A stretch of 64,000 bases of DNA, taken from contig NZ_JAPFBW010000022.1 of the NCBI RefSeq assembly GCF_026153205.1, positions 62,001-126,000 on the forward strand, read 5' to 3'. Every line of letters starts with the position of its first letter. Within the stretch, counting starts at the first letter, position 1. The notes beneath the pieces were generated by a model. That model searched no databases. It saw nothing but the letters and a program-made list of their open reading frames with translations, and was not told the origin of the DNA. Source of the DNA: Aquabacterium sp. A7-Y (GTDB lineage Bacteria > Pseudomonadota > Gammaproteobacteria > Burkholderiales > Burkholderiaceae_C). Below, piece after piece: positions 25,566 to 35,974 of this stretch. The translations under genes and the position numbers were made by a program.

Positions 25566-26419
25566 GCGCGGCCGCATCGAGCCCAGCCGGCTTGGCCCGG
25601 CGCGCCGCCCTCCACCCGGGTTTTGTGCTCGGCGGCGCGCTGGTCGCCGTGCTGCTGCTGTGCGCGGCGCTCTCGCTGGTGTGGACGCCCTATCCGCCGG
25701 AGGAGATCGATGTGGCCGCGAAGCTGCAGCTGCCCTCGGCGGCCCACTGGCTGGGCACCGACCCCCTGGGACGGGACATCGCGACCCTGCTGCTGGTGGG
25801 CGCGCAGAACTCGCTGCTGGTCGGCGTGGTCGCGGTCGGCATCGGCCTGGTGGCGGGTGTCGCGCTCGGCGCCCTGGCCGCGGCACGCAAGGGCTGGGTC
25901 GAGGAGCTGGTGATGCGGCTGTCCGACTTCACCTTTGCCTTCCCGGCGCTGCTGTCGGCGCTGATGCTGAGCGCGGTGTTCGGCCCGGGCCTCTTTACCT
26001 CCATCGCCGCCATCGGGCTCTTCAACGTTCCGGTGTTCGCGCGCGTCACGCGGGCCTCGGCCAACGCGGTGTGGGCGCGGCCCTTCGTGACCGCCGCGCG
26101 GGCCTGTGGCAAAGGCGGCTGGCGCATCACGCTGGACCATGTGCTGCCGAACATCGCGGCGGTGCTGATCGTGCAGGCCACCATCCAGTTCGCCACCGCG
26201 ATCCTGGCCGAGGCGGCGCTGTCCTACCTCGGCCTCGGCACCCAGCCGCCCCAGCCCTCCTGGGGCCGCATGCTCAACGAGGCGCAGTTGCAGATGTTCC
26301 AGGCGCCGCGCCTGTCCATCTTCCCGGGCCTGGCCATCGCCTTGTCGGTGCTGGGCCTCAACCTGCTGGGCGACGCGCTGCGCGACCTGCTCGACCCGCG
26401 CCTGGCGCGCAGCCGCTGA
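25562..26419 (+). CDS. Peptide-type ABC transporter permease (DppC-like)
   Basis: 285 residues from GTG at 25562, overlapping the previous gene by four bases. DppC features: first helix after about 18 residues (GFVLGGALVAVLLLCAALSL), then HWLGTDPLGRDIATLLLVGA, which is diagnostic for this permease half, the EAA loop (FVTAARACGKGGWRITLDHVLPN) and the C-terminal LNLLGDALRDLLDPR. It forms a heterodimeric channel with the DppB-like protein. A 12-bp gap leads to the first ATPase gene. Confidence 0.9.
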   Translation: MSAAASSPAGLARRAALHPGFVLGGALVAVLLLCAALSLVWTPYPPEEIDVAAKLQLPSAAHWLGTDPLGRDIATLLLVGAQNSLLVGVVAVGIGLVAGVALGALAAARKGWVEELVMRLSDFTFAFPALLSALMLSAVFGPGLFTSIAAIGLFNVPVFARVTRASANAVWARPFVTAARACGKGGWRITLDHVLPNIAAVLIVQATIQFATAILAEAALSYLGLGTQPPQPSWGRMLNEAQLQMFQAPRLSIFPGLAIALSVLGLNLLGDALRDLLDPRLARSR

Positions 26420-26431
26420 AAGGACAGTGCG

Positions 26432-27408
<977 letters not shown>

Positions 27409-27412
<4 letters not shown>

Positions 27413-28272
27413 GCGCCGGCCTCGCCCCCGCCGCCGAGCCGCCCCTGCTCGAGGTGCACGCGCTGGCCCGGCACTACCGGCTGCCGCGCGAGAGTCTGTT
27501 CAGGCCCGGCCCGGTGCTGCGTGCGCTGGACGGCGTCAGCTTCACCCTTCAGGGCGGCCGCAGCCTGGGCATCGTCGGCGAATCGGGCTCGGGCAAGTCC
27601 ACGCTGGCGCGGCTGGTGATGGCGCTGGAGCGGCCCAGCGCCGGCAGCGTGCGCCTGCTCGGGCAGGACCTGCACCGCCTGCCGGCGGCCGCGTTGCGAC
27701 AGGCGCGGCGCGACTTCCAGATGGTGTTCCAGGACCCTTATGGCTCGCTCGATCCGCGCCAGCGTGTCGAAGCGATCGTGACCGAGCCGCTGTCGGCCCT
27801 CGGCGCGCCGCCGCGCGAAACCGTACGCGAGCAGGCCGCCGGCGCGCTGGAGGCGGTGGGACTGCGCCGCGCCGACCTGGCTCGCTATCCGCACGAGTTT
27901 TCGGGCGGCCAGCGCCAGCGTATCGCGATCGCTCGCGCGCTGATCACCCGGCCGCGCCTGATCGTCGCCGACGAGCCGCTCAGCGCCCTCGACGTGTCGG
28001 TGCAGGCCCAGGTGCTCAACCTGTTGCAGGAGCTGCAGCGGCAGTTCGGCCTCAGCTATCTGTTCATCAGCCACGACCTCGCGGTGGTCGAACACCTGTG
28101 CGACGAGGTCGCGGTCATGCAGGCCGGGCGTATCGTCGAGCAGGGCGAGCCGGCGCGGCTGTTCCGTGCCGCCGCCCATCCCTACACGCGTGCGCTGCTG
28201 GAGGCCGCTCCTTCGATGGATGCCGACACGCCGCGCCGGCGTCGCGCCGCGCCGCAAAACGTGGTGGAATGA
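27409..28272 (+). CDS. Peptide-type ABC transporter ATPase (DppF-like)
   Basis: 287 residues from ATG at 27409. Consensus Walker A GESGSGKST, Q loop VFQDPYGSLDPR, signature FSGGQRQRI, Walker B IVADEPLSALD and switch His in FISHDLAVVEHL. The DPYGSLDPRQRV stretch is typical of the DppF/OppF member of the pair. The C-terminus ends in an Arg-rich tail and lacks the cysteine cluster of the partner, which is normal for DppF-like ATPases. It is followed by the binding protein gene after 56 bp. Confidence 0.92.
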
Positions 28273-28328
28273 GCGCCGGCGGCGGCACCGCCCGCCGCTG
28301 CCCGACCGTGGAAGTAGGAGACTCGCGC

Positions 28329-29813
28329 ATGAAACTGGGTCACACCGTGCTGACCGCCCTGCTGGCGGCCGCCCTGTCCGCCGGCGCTGCCGCGCAGGCG
28401 GGCAAGACCTCGGCCGTCCTCGCCATCACGCTGGAGCCGCCCGGCCTGGACCCGACCACCGGCGCCGGCGCGACGATCGGCGAGATCGTGCACTACAACG
28501 TGCTCGAAGGCCTGACCAAGATCCATTCTGACGGCCGCGTCACGCCGCTGCTGGCCGAGAGCTGGAGCCTGGAGCCCGACGGCCGCAGCTACACCTTCAA
28601 GCTCAGGCGCGGCGTGCCCTTCCACGACGGCGAGAGCTTCGACGCCTCGGACGTCAAGTTCAGCTTCGAACGCGCCAAGGCCGAGGGCAGCACCAACAAG
28701 GCCAAGAAGGCGGTGTTCGACAACATCGCACGCATCGACACGCCCGATCCCCACACGGTCATCCTGACCCTCAACCAGCCCGACAGCACCTTCCTGTTCC
28801 GCCTGGGTGAGAACACGGCCGTCATCCTCGACCCCAAGAGCGCCGCCGGCACCGCGACCCGGCCGATCGGCACCGGGCCCTACAAGTTCGACGGCTGGGC
28901 CAAGGGCTCGGCGGTGACCCTGAGCGCCTGGAGCGGCTTCCGCGCGCCGCAGTCGGTGAAGATCAAGAAGGTCACCTTCCGCTTCATCAACCACGCCGCG
29001 GCCCAGGTCGCGGCGCTGCTGGCCGGCGACGTCGACGCGATCCCGCGCTTCCAGGCCTCGCAGAGCGTGGGCCAGTTCCGCAGCGACCCACGCTTCAGCG
29101 TCACGGCCGGCGGCTCCAACGGCAAGACCATCGTCAGCATCAACCACCGCCGCAAGCCCTTCGACGACGTGCGGGTGCGGCGCGCCTTGTCCTACGCGGT
29201 CGATCGCAAGGCCATCATCGATGGTGCGATGGACGGCTTCGGCACGCCCATCGGCAGCCACATGGTCCCGGGCGACGCCGGCTACGTCGACCTGACCGGC
29301 GTCTACCCCCACAACCCGGAGAAAGCACGGGCGCTGCTGAAGGAGGCCGGTGTCGCGACCCCGCTCAAGGTCACGCTGACCTTGCCGCCGCCGGTCTATG
29401 CGCGGCGCAGCGGCGAGGTGGTGGCGGCCCAGCTCGCCAAGGTGGGCATCCACGCGAAGATCGAGAACGTCGAGTGGGCGCAGTGGCTCTCGGGCGCGTT
29501 CAAGGGCAACTTCGATCTCACCATCATCAGCCACGTCGAGCCGCTGGACCTGATGATCTACGCCAATCCGCAGTACTACTTCGGCTACGACTCGGCGGCC
29601 TTCCGCGCGCTGATGGAGCGCTACAACGCGTCCATCAACCCGCAGGAACGGCTCAAGCTGATCGGCGACGCCCAGCGCATGCTGGCGAACGACGCAGCCA
29701 ATGTCTTCCTGTTCCAGCTGCCGCAGATCGTCGTCAGCAACAAACGGCTGAAGGGCCTGTGGAGCACCTCGCCGATCTTCGTCAACGACATGAGCGCGGT
29801 GTCCTGGCAGTGA
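28329..29813 (+). CDS. ABC transporter substrate-binding protein, family 5 (peptide type)
   Basis: 494 residues with a Sec signal (KLGHTVLTALLAAALSAGAAAQ) cut after AAAQ or nearby. The family SBP_bac_5 pattern is clear: EPPGLDPTTGAG, the strand YTFKLRRGVPFHDGESFDASDVKFS, then RRALSYAVDRKAIIDG. It should bind the substrate in the periplasm and deliver it to the DppBC-like channel. The binding gene is last in the operon, whereas classic dpp operons have it first. Ligand cannot be read from sequence. Confidence 0.92.
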   Translation: MKLGHTVLTALLAAALSAGAAAQAGKTSAVLAITLEPPGLDPTTGAGATIGEIVHYNVLEGLTKIHSDGRVTPLLAESWSLEPDGRSYTFKLRRGVPFHDGESFDASDVKFSFERAKAEGSTNKAKKAVFDNIARIDTPDPHTVILTLNQPDSTFLFRLGENTAVILDPKSAAGTATRPIGTGPYKFDGWAKGSAVTLSAWSGFRAPQSVKIKKVTFRFINHAAAQVAALLAGDVDAIPRFQASQSVGQFRSDPRFSVTAGGSNGKTIVSINHRRKPFDDVRVRRALSYAVDRKAIIDGAMDGFGTPIGSHMVPGDAGYVDLTGVYPHNPEKARALLKEAGVATPLKVTLTLPPPVYARRSGEVVAAQLAKVGIHAKIENVEWAQWLSGAFKGNFDLTIISHVEPLDLMIYANPQYYFGYDSAAFRALMERYNASINPQERLKLIGDAQRMLANDAANVFLFQLPQIVVSNKRLKGLWSTSPIFVNDMSAVSWQ

Positions 29814-29850
29814 GCCGGACCGGGCGCCGCAGAACCAGGGAGCCAGCTGC

Positions 29851-31242
29851 ATGAACGAACTGCATGCCTGTACCGCCGTCGAGCTGGGCGCGCTCTACCG
29901 GCAGGGTGCGGCCTCGCCGGTGGAGGCCACCCGGGCCGTGCTGGCCCACATCGAGCGCTGGGAGCCGCGGTTGCAGGCCAGCTACGCGCTCGACCCCGAG
30001 GGCGCGCTCGCGATGGCGCGGGCCTCGGAGCAGCGCTGGCAACGCGGCGAGCCGCTCGGCGCGCTGGACGGCGTGCCGGCCATGCTCAAGGAAAACATCG
30101 CGACACGCGGCGTGCCGGTGCCGCTGGGCACCGCCGCCACCGAACTGCAGCCGGCCGCCGACGACGCCCCGCCGGCTGCACGCCTGCGCGAGGCCGGTGT
30201 CGTGTTCCTCGGCAAGACCACGATGCCGGACTACGGCATGCTGAGTTCCGGCCTGTCGAGCTTCCACCCGCTGACCCGCAACCCCTGGGACCTGGCCAAA
30301 AACCCGGGCGGCTCCAGCGCTGGCGCGGCCGCTGCCGCCGCTGCCGGCTACGGGCCGCTGCACGTGGGGACCGACATCGGTGGGTCGATCCGCCTGCCGG
30401 CCGGCTGGTGCGGTCTGTTCGGCCTCAAGCCCAGCCTGGGGCGCATCCCGATCGATCCGCCCTACCCGGCCCGCGTCGCCGGACCCATGACCCGCAAGGT
30501 CGCCGACGCGGCGCTGATGATGCAGGTCCTCTCGCGCCCCGACTGGCGCGACCACATGAGCCTGCCGGAGCAGCCCATCGCGTGGCAGTCGCTGGAGCGC
30601 CCGCTCAAGGGCCTGCGGCTGGGCCTGTGGCTGGACGCCGGCTGGGGCACTCCGGTCGCGCCGGAGGTCGAGGCCGCCGTGGTGCGGGCGGCGCGGGCCT
30701 TCGAGGCAGCCGGCGCCATCGTCGAGCCCCTCGCGCCCTGGGCCGACCGTTCGGTGATCGAAGGCATCGACCGCTTCTGGCGCACCCGCTTCTGGATCGA
30801 GATGAACCAGTTGCCCGAGGCGCGCCGGGCGCGTGTGCTGCCCTTCATCCGCGCCTGGGCCGAGGGCGGCGCCGGGCTCAGCGGCGAGGCGGTCTTCAAG
30901 GGCTACAGCGAGACCTTGAACGTGCGGGCCGCCACGGTTGCCGCGACCCAGGCTTTCGACTACGTGCTCTCGCCGACCGCGCCGATGCCCGCCTTCGCCG
31001 CCGAGCTGCCCTGTCCGACCGACGACGTGAGCCGGCCCTTCGACCACATCGCCTTCACGCTGGTCTACAACATGAGCGAGCAGCCGGCCGCCTCGATCAA
31101 CTGCGGCTATACCCGCGAGGGTCTGCCCATCGGCCTGCAGATCGCCGGGCGGCGTTTCGACGACCTCGGCGTGCTGCAGATGGCGTATGCCTGGGAGCAG
31201 CTGCGGCCGCCGCAGCGGGCCTGGCCGCAGCCACCCGCCTGA
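29851..31242 (+). CDS. Amidase (amidase signature family)
   Basis: 463 residues. The Ser-cisSer-Lys triad is complete: Lys80 (PAMLKEN), cis-Ser155 (NPGGSSAG) and nucleophile Ser179 (GTDIGGSIRLPA). The family hydrolyses carboxylic amides to acid plus ammonia or amine. No signal peptide, so cytoplasmic. It follows the ABC importer by 37 bp, suggesting the importer supplies its substrate, an amide or peptide-like compound. The family also contains GatA, but no GatB/C are near and the context does not fit that role. Confidence 0.9.
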   Translation: MNELHACTAVELGALYRQGAASPVEATRAVLAHIERWEPRLQASYALDPEGALAMARASEQRWQRGEPLGALDGVPAMLKENIATRGVPVPLGTAATELQPAADDAPPAARLREAGVVFLGKTTMPDYGMLSSGLSSFHPLTRNPWDLAKNPGGSSAGAAAAAAAGYGPLHVGTDIGGSIRLPAGWCGLFGLKPSLGRIPIDPPYPARVAGPMTRKVADAALMMQVLSRPDWRDHMSLPEQPIAWQSLERPLKGLRLGLWLDAGWGTPVAPEVEAAVVRAARAFEAAGAIVEPLAPWADRSVIEGIDRFWRTRFWIEMNQLPEARRARVLPFIRAWAEGGAGLSGEAVFKGYSETLNVRAATVAATQAFDYVLSPTAPMPAFAAELPCPTDDVSRPFDHIAFTLVYNMSEQPAASINCGYTREGLPIGLQIAGRRFDDLGVLQMAYAWEQLRPPQRAWPQPPA

Positions 31243-31261
31243 GGCTGCCCGGGGCGCGGCG

Positions 31262-32593
31262 ATGCGGCACGACGAACGCGGCCTTCCGGTCGGCACGAAC
31301 TCGACGCAGGCTCGCGAGCACGCCGACCGGGCGCTGTGGCGGCTGCTGTCCTTTTTCGGCAACCCGCTGCCCGACCTGGAGGCTGCCGCCGAGGCCGATC
31401 CCGGCTGGCTGCTGCCGCCGGTGATGCAGGCGGGTTTCCTGTTGAGCCTGACCGAACGCGGCTTCGAGGCCGATGCCCGGGCCGCGCTGGCGCGCGCTGC
31501 CGCGCTGGAGGCGCACGGCAGCGAGCGCGAGCGCGGCCTGCTTGCCGGCGTGCGGCTGGGCTGGCAGGGTGACTGGGCCGCTGCCTGCCGCTGCTGGGAC
31601 CAGGTGCTCGACCGCGCGCCGCGCGACGCGCTGGCCCTGCTGTGGGGCCACTTGTTCGACTTCCACCGCGGTGACGCCGATGCGCTGCTGCGTCGGGTCG
31701 AGCGGGTGCTGCCCGACTGGGATGCCGACGATCCGCTGTGGCCCTATGTGCTGGGCATGCACGCCTTCGGCCTCGAGGAGAACCACCGCCATGCCGAGGC
31801 CGAGGTGGCCGGCCGCCGCGCGCTGGAGGGCGGTGCACCGGTGCCCTGGGCCGTGCATGCGGTGGCGCATGTGATGGAGATGCAGGGCCGCCACGAGGAG
31901 GGTCGCCGCTGGCTGATGCAGCACGAGCCGATGTGGGCCGACGGCAATGGCTTCGCTGGCCACCTGTGGTGGCACCGCGGCCTGTTCGAGCTGGAAGGCC
32001 TCGACACCGCGGCGGCGCTGCAGCTCTATGACAACAGGCTGAATCCGGAACAGCTGCAGATTGCCTTGCAGCGCCTCGACGCGACCGCGCTGCTGTGGCG
32101 GCTGGAGCTGCTGGACGTCGACGTCGGGCCGCGCTGGCGGCAGCTGGCCGGCGACTGGGACCAGAGCGAAAGCTCGGCCGGCTGGTCGCCCTTCAACGAC
32201 CTGCATGTCCTGCTGGCCCTGCTCGGCAGCGGCGAGCCGGCGGCGGCGGAGCGTTGGCTGGCGCGGGTGGCGACACGCTGCGCCGGCCTGCGCGAGCGCG
32301 AGGGCGAAGCCCGCTGGCAGGCCGGGCGCGCCGGGCTGGCGCTGATGCAGGGCCTGCTGGCCTACGCGCGCGGGGACGACCACAGCGCGCTGCCGCTGCT
32401 GCAGGCGGGGCGGATCCAGGCCGCCCGCATCGGCGGCAGCCACGCCCAGCGCGACCTCGTCACGCAAACCCTGCTGGCGTCGGCGGCGCGTTGCGGCCAG
32501 CGCGCGTTGGGCCTGGCCCTGCTCGCGGAACGTCAGGGCGCCAAGGCCGGCACGCCACTGACACGTCACTGGCAGGAGCGCCTCGCGCGTTGA
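31262..32593 (+). CDS. TPR-like helical repeat protein
   Basis: 443 residues from ATG at 31262. Helix pairs with TPR spacing run along the protein, for example WPYVLGMHAFGLEENHRHAEAE and AVHAVAHVMEMQGRHEEGRRWL, with Trp and Ala rich packing. It resembles a family of soluble tetratricopeptide proteins of unknown function in proteobacteria, sometimes called TTC38-like from the eukaryotic homologue. The gene lies 19 bp after the amidase, so it is probably in the same transcript. Role in amide or peptide metabolism is only suggested by position. Confidence 0.82.
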   Translation: MRHDERGLPVGTNSTQAREHADRALWRLLSFFGNPLPDLEAAAEADPGWLLPPVMQAGFLLSLTERGFEADARAALARAAALEAHGSERERGLLAGVRLGWQGDWAAACRCWDQVLDRAPRDALALLWGHLFDFHRGDADALLRRVERVLPDWDADDPLWPYVLGMHAFGLEENHRHAEAEVAGRRALEGGAPVPWAVHAVAHVMEMQGRHEEGRRWLMQHEPMWADGNGFAGHLWWHRGLFELEGLDTAAALQLYDNRLNPEQLQIALQRLDATALLWRLELLDVDVGPRWRQLAGDWDQSESSAGWSPFNDLHVLLALLGSGEPAAAERWLARVATRCAGLREREGEARWQAGRAGLALMQGLLAYARGDDHSALPLLQAGRIQAARIGGSHAQRDLVTQTLLASAARCGQRALGLALLAERQGAKAGTPLTRHWQERLAR

Positions 32594-32615
32594 CGCCGCG
32601 GCAGGGGTGCCGGGC

Positions 32616-33491
32616 TCAGGCCGTCCGGGCCGCCGTCATCCGGCTCGCGAGCACATTGAGCGCCAGCCCTGCCAGCACCAGCCCCGCGGCCTGCAGCTTC
32701 CAGCCCGGCAGCGGTTCGGACAGCCACCAGGCCGAGGCCGCCATGCCGAAGACCGGCACCAGCAGCGCGTTGGGTGTCACGGTCGCCGCGGGGTGGTGGG
32801 AGAGCAGCCAGTTCCAGGCGGCGTAGCCGAACAAGGTGTTGCCCAGCGCCTGCCACGCCACCGCGGCCCAGGCTAGCAGGCCGGCCTGCTGCACGCTGTG
32901 CCACATCGGGCCGGGCCCTTCGAAGACCCAGCTCAGTGCAAACAGCGGCGGCACCGCGAACAGGCTGGACCACACCATGAAGCCCAGCATGTCGACCTTG
33001 CCGGCCGACTTGGCGACCAGGTTGGCACAGCCCCAGCAGAAGGCGGCCAGCAGCACCAGCACCAGGCCCAGGGCGGTGACCGAGCCGTCGGTGCGCAGTG
33101 CGATCAGGACCATGCCCGCGACGGCCAGCGCGAGTGCCAGCAGCTGCACCGGGCGCACCCGCTCGCCGCGCAGGGCCATCGCCAGGCCGATGGTGAAAAA
33201 CACCTGGGTCTGGATCACCAGGGAGGCGAGGCCAGGCGAGATGTCGGCGCGCATCGCATAAAACAGCAGCCCGAACTCGCCCGCGCCGAGCAGCACGCCG
33301 AAGGCCGCCAGCAGGCGCCAGGGCACCGCGGGTCGGCGCACGAACAGCAGGAAGGGAAAGGCCGACAGCGTGAAGCGCAGAGTCGCGAACAGGAAGGGCG
33401 GCAGCTCGGCCAGTCCCAGCTTGATCACGACGAAATTGGTGCCCCAGACGAACACGACGGCCAAGGCGAGCAGCAGGTGGGTCAGGGGCAT
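32616..33491 (-). CDS. EamA/DMT-family permease
   Basis: 291 residues from ATG at 33491, ten hydrophobic segments. The first repeat begins LALAVVFVWGTNFVVIKLGLAELPP, which is the O-acetylserine/cysteine exporter (EamA) style of start. The second begins near LGLVLVLLAAFCWGCANLVAK. Substrate is unknown. It converges with the TPR gene and shares no obvious operon. It differs from the DMT permease at 13.3 kb in both halves. Confidence 0.88.
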   Translation of the reverse strand: MPLTHLLLALAVVFVWGTNFVVIKLGLAELPPFLFATLRFTLSAFPFLLFVRRPAVPWRLLAAFGVLLGAGEFGLLFYAMRADISPGLASLVIQTQVFFTIGLAMALRGERVRPVQLLALALAVAGMVLIALRTDGSVTALGLVLVLLAAFCWGCANLVAKSAGKVDMLGFMVWSSLFAVPPLFALSWVFEGPGPMWHSVQQAGLLAWAAVAWQALGNTLFGYAAWNWLLSHHPAATVTPNALLVPVFGMAASAWWLSEPLPGWKLQAAGLVLAGLALNVLASRMTAARTA

Positions 33492-33576
33492 GCGGGCGAA
33501 TGCTGGTGGTGGCCGTTGAACGGGGCGCCCGAGTGTAGCGAAGCCCCGGCGCGGCTGCAGGGCGGGGGCCGGGCAG

Positions 33577-33611
33577 AAAAAAACCGCTGCAGCGCCGGGG
33601 CGCTGCAGCGG
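33577..33611 (-). terminator. Intrinsic terminator of the OmpW gene
   Basis: CCGCTGCAGCG (33584-33594) and CGCTGCAGCGG (33601-33611) form a perfect 11-bp stem with a 6-base loop. On the minus strand the stem is followed by seven T (33583-33577). It lies 35 bp after the OmpW stop and is the cleanest leftward terminator in the window. Confidence 0.9.
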
Positions 33612-33646
33612 TATCACAGCCGCCGCCGAGGGCGGCCTGGGGTCAC

Positions 33647-34333
33647 TCAGAAGCTGTAGCCCGCGGTGAGTGTGAAGGCCGTCGGGTTGAAGTCGATGGT
33701 CGTGCGGCGCACGATGGTCGCGCCTCTGGCCGTGGTCGTGGTCGCCGTCAGGTCGCTCTTGACCCGCGCGGTCGCGACGGTCGCATTGAGCGACCAGGTC
33801 GGCGTGATCGCGTAGCTCACTCCCGCCTGGGCCGCCAGGCCCCAGGAGTCGGACAGGTCCAGGTCGGTCTTGCCGCCGCTGGCCGTGTCGCCGGCGGCCG
33901 TGCTCTTCGAGTCGATGAAGCGGGTGTAGTTGATGCCGACACCGACAAAGGGCCGCAGCTTGTCGCCCGCGGTGCCGAAGCGGTAGTTGGCGAACAAGGT
34001 GGGCGCCATTTGCTTGGAGGACGAGATGTGCCCGAAACGTTCGAGGGCGCCTTCGCCATAGACCTTGTGCTTGGGCGGGATGCCCATCGCCAGGTCGATG
34101 CCCCACTGGTCGTTGAAATAGCGCTGGTAGCCGAAGATCACCGTGCGGGCGTCGTCGACGTCGAGCCGGGCGTTCGGGGGGGTGGTCCCGGGGGGGCCCT
34201 GCAGCGGGCCGCTGCTGGAGTTGATGTTGATGTAGCCGCCGCCGAAATAGACGGTCTGGCTTTGGGCGAGGGCGCTGCCCGTGGCCGCGGCCAGCAGGGC
34301 GGCGAGCAGGGGAGCGAAGGGGGTCTTGTTCAT
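33647..34333 (-). CDS. OmpW-family outer membrane protein
   Basis: 228 residues with signal peptide NKTPFAPLLAALLAAATGSALAQ. The mature part is an eight-stranded barrel pattern with the OmpW marks YQRYFNDQWGIDLAMGIPPKHKV and APTLFANYRFG, ending in the aromatic C-terminal residue Phe (TLTAGYSF) needed for Bam insertion. OmpW proteins form narrow hydrophobic channels. ATG at 34333 has GGAGA 6 bases upstream and begins the signal peptide. The frame stays open for 68 codons upstream to another ATG with its own GAGG site at 34537. Confidence 0.92.
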   Translation of the reverse strand: MNKTPFAPLLAALLAAATGSALAQSQTVYFGGGYININSSSGPLQGPPGTTPPNARLDVDDARTVIFGYQRYFNDQWGIDLAMGIPPKHKVYGEGALERFGHISSSKQMAPTLFANYRFGTAGDKLRPFVGVGINYTRFIDSKSTAAGDTASGGKTDLDLSDSWGLAAQAGVSYAITPTWSLNATVATARVKSDLTATTTTARGATIVRRTTIDFNPTAFTLTAGYSF

Positions 34334-34756
34334 GAAGTCTCCATGGATTGAGGGCCGCCGCTCAGCCGCCCGAGGCGCGCCGACTTGCTGGAAGAAGCCG
34401 CGCAGCAGCGCAGTGCGGAACGGTGGGACCAGGGTGCCGTGGTACTGCGCGAGGGCCTGGCCGCCGGCTGCGGTCTTGGCCTGTTGGAAGCCACCGGAGG
34501 CCACGGCGACGGCCCCCCATGTGCGAATGGCTTGCATGTCTTACCTCGTTTCGGTGATCTGCGATCACTTAATAAGTGCACGAACGTTCGTATCGGGACC
34601 GCGACTATAGGGGAGCGTGCAATTGGGGGGGCAGGAGGGTAAACCCGCGCCCGCCGCCATACACCGCAACAGCCTTAAGGAGCCCTGTCCGAAAGGTCAG
34701 GTAAAGCGGGCACGGTTGTGGCGCCGCTGGAACAAGGCAGGTGAAAGCGGAGGTTT
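34334..34756. other. 423-bp spacer upstream of OmpW gene
   Basis: No gene is confidently placed here. The left half is covered by an open minus-strand frame continuous with OmpW (ATG at 34537, GAGG upstream), which may be a long leader or a remnant. The right half contains three adjacent symmetric elements (see separate entry). From about 34600 to 34756 nothing is recognisable apart from the end of the WYL regulator region. Confidence 0.5.
34554..34591. promoter_or_regulatory. Cluster of three palindromes upstream of OmpW
   Basis: GTGATC-TGC-GATCAC (34554-34568), CACTT-AAT-AAGTG (34566-34578) and the perfect 12-mer ACGAACGTTCGT (34580-34591) are packed in 38 bases. The last resembles operators bound by TetR-family repressors. 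No tetR gene is adjacent, so the regulator would act from elsewhere. An AT-rich core at 34569-34575 could contain a promoter. Confidence 0.5.
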
Positions 34757-35467
34757 TCAGGGCCGCAGGACGGCCCGGTCGTACTCGCAGCGTTCGGCTT
34801 CGAGCAGGCGGAACAGGTCGGCCAGGGAGCGGCCGGGTTCGTCGCGGAAGCGCTCCGCCAGCGGTTCGAGGGCGGCGATGCGATCGAGGCGGAAGCTGCG
34901 GAAGTCGTCGCGTGCCTCGCACCAGGCCCCCAGGGTCCAGACCTTGCCCCAGTAGAAGCAGCCCAGCGGACGCACCGTGCGGTCGCTGCGTGCACCGTGC
35001 ATGTCTTGGTAGCTCAGGCGCAGTTTCACATGGGCCTCGATCGCTTCACGCAGTTGGGCCAGCCGCTTCAAGGTCGAGGGGTTGCCGACCGGCGGCGCGT
35101 AGAGCGCCAGGCTTTCGGCCGCCACCCGGCTCGCCGGCGGCAGCACCGCCATGATCTTGCCGAGCGCGTCCTCGGCCTGGCGCGCGAGCATGGGATCCAG
35201 CCAGCCTCGGGCCAGCCGCACCGCGGCGACCAGGGCCTGGGCCTCGGCGCTGCTGAACATCAGCGGCGGCAGGTCATAGCCGGCCCGCATGCGGTAACCG
35301 ACACCGGCCTCGCCCTCGATCGGAACCCCCTGGGCCTGCAGGTCCACGATGTCCCGGTAGATGGTGCGCTCGGAGACCTCCAGCCGGGTGGCGAGCCAGG
35401 CGGCCGTGCTCAGGCGCCGGCTGCGGATCAGCTGCACCAGTTCGAAAAGACGCTCGGCTCGTCGCAT
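34757..35467 (-). CDS. YafY-type transcriptional regulator (HTH_11 plus WYL domain)
   Basis: 236 residues. An N-terminal helix-turn-helix (LFELVQLIRSRRLSTAAWLA, then VSERTIYRDIVDLQAQGV) is followed by a WYL domain (residues about 140-205) in which the eponymous motif reads WTLGAWCEARDDFRSFRLDRI. WYL domains sense ligands or nucleic acids. Regulators of this type often control a neighbouring VOC or glyoxalase-like gene, and here one precedes it by 27 bp on the same strand. Confidence 0.88.
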   Translation of the reverse strand: MRRAERLFELVQLIRSRRLSTAAWLATRLEVSERTIYRDIVDLQAQGVPIEGEAGVGYRMRAGYDLPPLMFSSAEAQALVAAVRLARGWLDPMLARQAEDALGKIMAVLPPASRVAAESLALYAPPVGNPSTLKRLAQLREAIEAHVKLRLSYQDMHGARSDRTVRPLGCFYWGKVWTLGAWCEARDDFRSFRLDRIAALEPLAERFRDEPGRSLADLFRLLEAERCEYDRAVLRP

Positions 35468-35494
35468 GGCGGCATGCTAACGATCGGACGGCGC

Positions 35495-35887
35495 TCAGGC
35501 CAGCGCGTGCAGTCCGACCCGGTTGCCCTCGGGATCGAGGACATGCGCGCAGCAGCCGAGCTCGCCGGGCAGGTCGATGCGCGGCATCGCGATGCGACCG
35601 CCGGCGGCTTCGACCCGGGCGAGGACCGTGTCGAGCGAGGGCTCGGCATTGAGATACACCACCGTGCCGGTCTGCGCCGGCGGCGGCGCATCGCCGCCGG
35701 CGAGCAGGCAGCCGCCGACACCGACACCGCCCCCGGCTGCCGGAAAGACGGCCAGCGTGTAGGCCCCCACCTGCTCGCGCTTCAGCGGCGCGGCCAGCAG
35801 GGTCTCGTAGAAGCGCTGGGCGCGCTCCATGTCCTGCACCGGGATTTCGAACCAGTTCACTGCATGGGTGCGAGGGATCTCTTGCAT
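35495..35887 (-). CDS. VOC-superfamily (glyoxalase-like) protein
   Basis: 130 residues from ATG at 35887 with AGGAGC upstream. The paired beta-alpha-beta modules of the vicinal oxygen chelate fold are seen: HAVNWFEIPVQDMERAQRFYE at the start and VLDPEGNRVGLHA at the end. Metal ligands are not obvious (NWFEI has Glu but the His is shifted), so catalysis is uncertain. It is cotranscribed with the YafY-type regulator. Confidence 0.82.
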   Translation of the reverse strand: MQEIPRTHAVNWFEIPVQDMERAQRFYETLLAAPLKREQVGAYTLAVFPAAGGGVGVGGCLLAGGDAPPPAQTGTVVYLNAEPSLDTVLARVEAAGGRIAMPRIDLPGELGCCAHVLDPEGNRVGLHALA

Positions 35888-35974
35888 GTGTAGCTCCTGA
35901 GGTTGGGAGCCGGCATCGTGCGCGGCGGCCCCTGACAACGTTCTGTCAGGAGACCGTCACCCTGGTCGGCCACC

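Noticed and set aside
29851-31242. Amidase gene as gatA of the tRNA amidotransferase
   Set aside because: No gatB or gatC is adjacent and the gene belongs with a peptide-type importer.
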